From assembly GCA_964369385.1 (NCBI GenBank), contig CAYJEY010000017.1, positions 1 through 51,529 of the forward strand: a stretch of DNA of 51,529 bases, written 5' to 3'. Under the pieces are notes generated by a model. The model had not been told where the DNA came from and did not search any database. It was given only the letters and a program-made list of their open reading frames with translations. Origin of the DNA: CALVGQ01 sp964369385 (GTDB lineage: Bacteria > Bacillota_I > Bacilli_A > Erysipelotrichales > Erysipelotrichaceae). Positions 51,276-51,529 of the stretch are shown one piece after another; position 1 is the stretch's first letter; every line of letters begins with the position of its first letter. The position numbers were made by a program, and so were the translations under genes.

Positions 51276-51364
51276 TTCTCTTGTAAATTTCGCCATATAA
51301 AAACGAACCTCCTATAAATTGGGTAGGGGGTCGTTTCAAAATAAGGACTTTTTGAGTTAGTACA
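51276..51364 (-). pseudogene. IS3-family element end fragment
   Basis: On the minus strand the terminal sequence TGTACTAACTCAAAAAGTCC (51345-51364) resembles an IS150-type inverted repeat. It leads to a Shine-Dalgarno (AGGAGG) and ATG at 51296 encoding MAKFTREQK, the usual start of an IS3-family OrfA. The frame is then cut by the GIY-YIG terminator and stops after seven more codons, so only one end of the element remains. Confidence 0.6.
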
Positions 51365-51529
51365 TTGTAAAACTTATTGTTTTTTTCATATGTGGGAATA
51401 TGTAGGTTGACTAGCTGTTTTTCTACATCATCAATATATGATGTAATATCGTACTTTATTGACTGTCAGAAATATTTTTAGTATTTTACTTTAGAATTTG
51501 GCAGGAAATTGGCCTGGTTTTGGAATGGT

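Larger units (their letters stand above)
51186..51529. other. Right end of window: terminator, IS fragment and unassigned sequence
   Basis: The stretch holds a terminator (51251-51274), an IS3-type end (51276-51364), then 165 bases with no feature I can support. On the minus strand a frame through 51365-51465 reads DITSYIDDVEKQ but has a stop upstream and no family match. Confidence 0.5.

Noticed and set aside
51365..51465. Minus-strand frame DITSYIDDVEKQ as a gene cut by the IS fragment
   Set aside because: A stop lies just upstream and the piece is about 35 residues; no family could be named.
1..51529. CRISPR array or prophage
   Set aside because: No regularly spaced direct repeats and no phage structural or cas genes were seen.

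Overview
The window is low-GC DNA from a Gram-positive (Bacillota) bacterium using the standard code (TGA serves as a stop). Lipoprotein signals, Shine-Dalgarno sites of the AGGAGG type, many rho-independent terminators, a perfect CcpA (cre) site and mannose- and trehalose-type PTS genes all fit. The mix of surface, PTS and SIS genes would suit an Erysipelotrichia-like or related gut/oral Firmicute, but I cannot fix the genus from sequence alone.

Layout. (1) 1-1700: a possible mobile-element end: the N-terminus of an ABC exporter with its MarR regulator and a small protein of the type carried by conjugative elements, next to tRNA-Arg(CCU). (2) 2026-5050: a three-gene cell-surface acylation operon (DUF4358 lipoprotein, MBOAT acyltransferase, DHHW protein). 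(3) 5117-12247: small-molecule metabolism: three Cof-type HAD phosphatases, a Gfo/Idh/MocA oxidoreductase, a C_GCAxxG_C_C protein, RpiB, a DUF1848 protein, a YhfZ-like GntR regulator and CutC. (4) 12279-16031: a 1250-residue repeat-built surface protein. (5) 16276-27784: the most unusual block, a scattered amino-sugar cluster. It has three consecutive SIS-domain paralogs, a mannose-family PTS whose EIIA, EIIC-EIID and EIIB lie in three separate transcription units, MurQ, a cytoplasmic serine hydrolase, a cytoplasmic ceramidase-like hydrolase, a ribokinase-like kinase, a degenerate M28-like membrane protein and two small PH-like membrane proteins. Genes alternate strands, so each intergenic region carries promoters. 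The EIIC promoter holds a cre site on its -10 and a 20-bp palindrome just downstream. (6) 27961-38414: housekeeping and signalling: a zinc-ribbon/pseudokinase/TM/LRR protein, a metallophosphoesterase, DegV, tRNA-Gly and tRNA-Thr, a HEPN-like/CBS protein, aspartate-semialdehyde dehydrogenase, a GH13 glucosidase, a HAD phosphatase and an AEC carrier. (7) 38483-43837: a lipoprotein and the treR-treP-treC trehalose system with clear TreR-type operators. (8) 43955-49385: an HxlR/VOC pair and a MarR-ABC-ABC drug-export operon controlled through a perfect 43-bp palindrome centred on its -10. (9) 49681-51529: an accessory right end: an ECF transporter S component, two IS3-family remnants and a GIY-YIG-like protein.

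How the genes may work together (inference): in block 5 the PTS would import and phosphorylate an amino sugar, perhaps a MurNAc-type or N-acylated one. The serine hydrolase and ceramidase-like enzyme could remove peptide or acyl groups, MurQ would cleave the lactyl ether, and the SIS proteins would isomerise or deaminate the sugar phosphate. No MurR, MurP, NagA or NagB is present in the window, so the regulator and the lower pathway lie elsewhere or are replaced by the SIS proteins and the YhfZ-type regulator.
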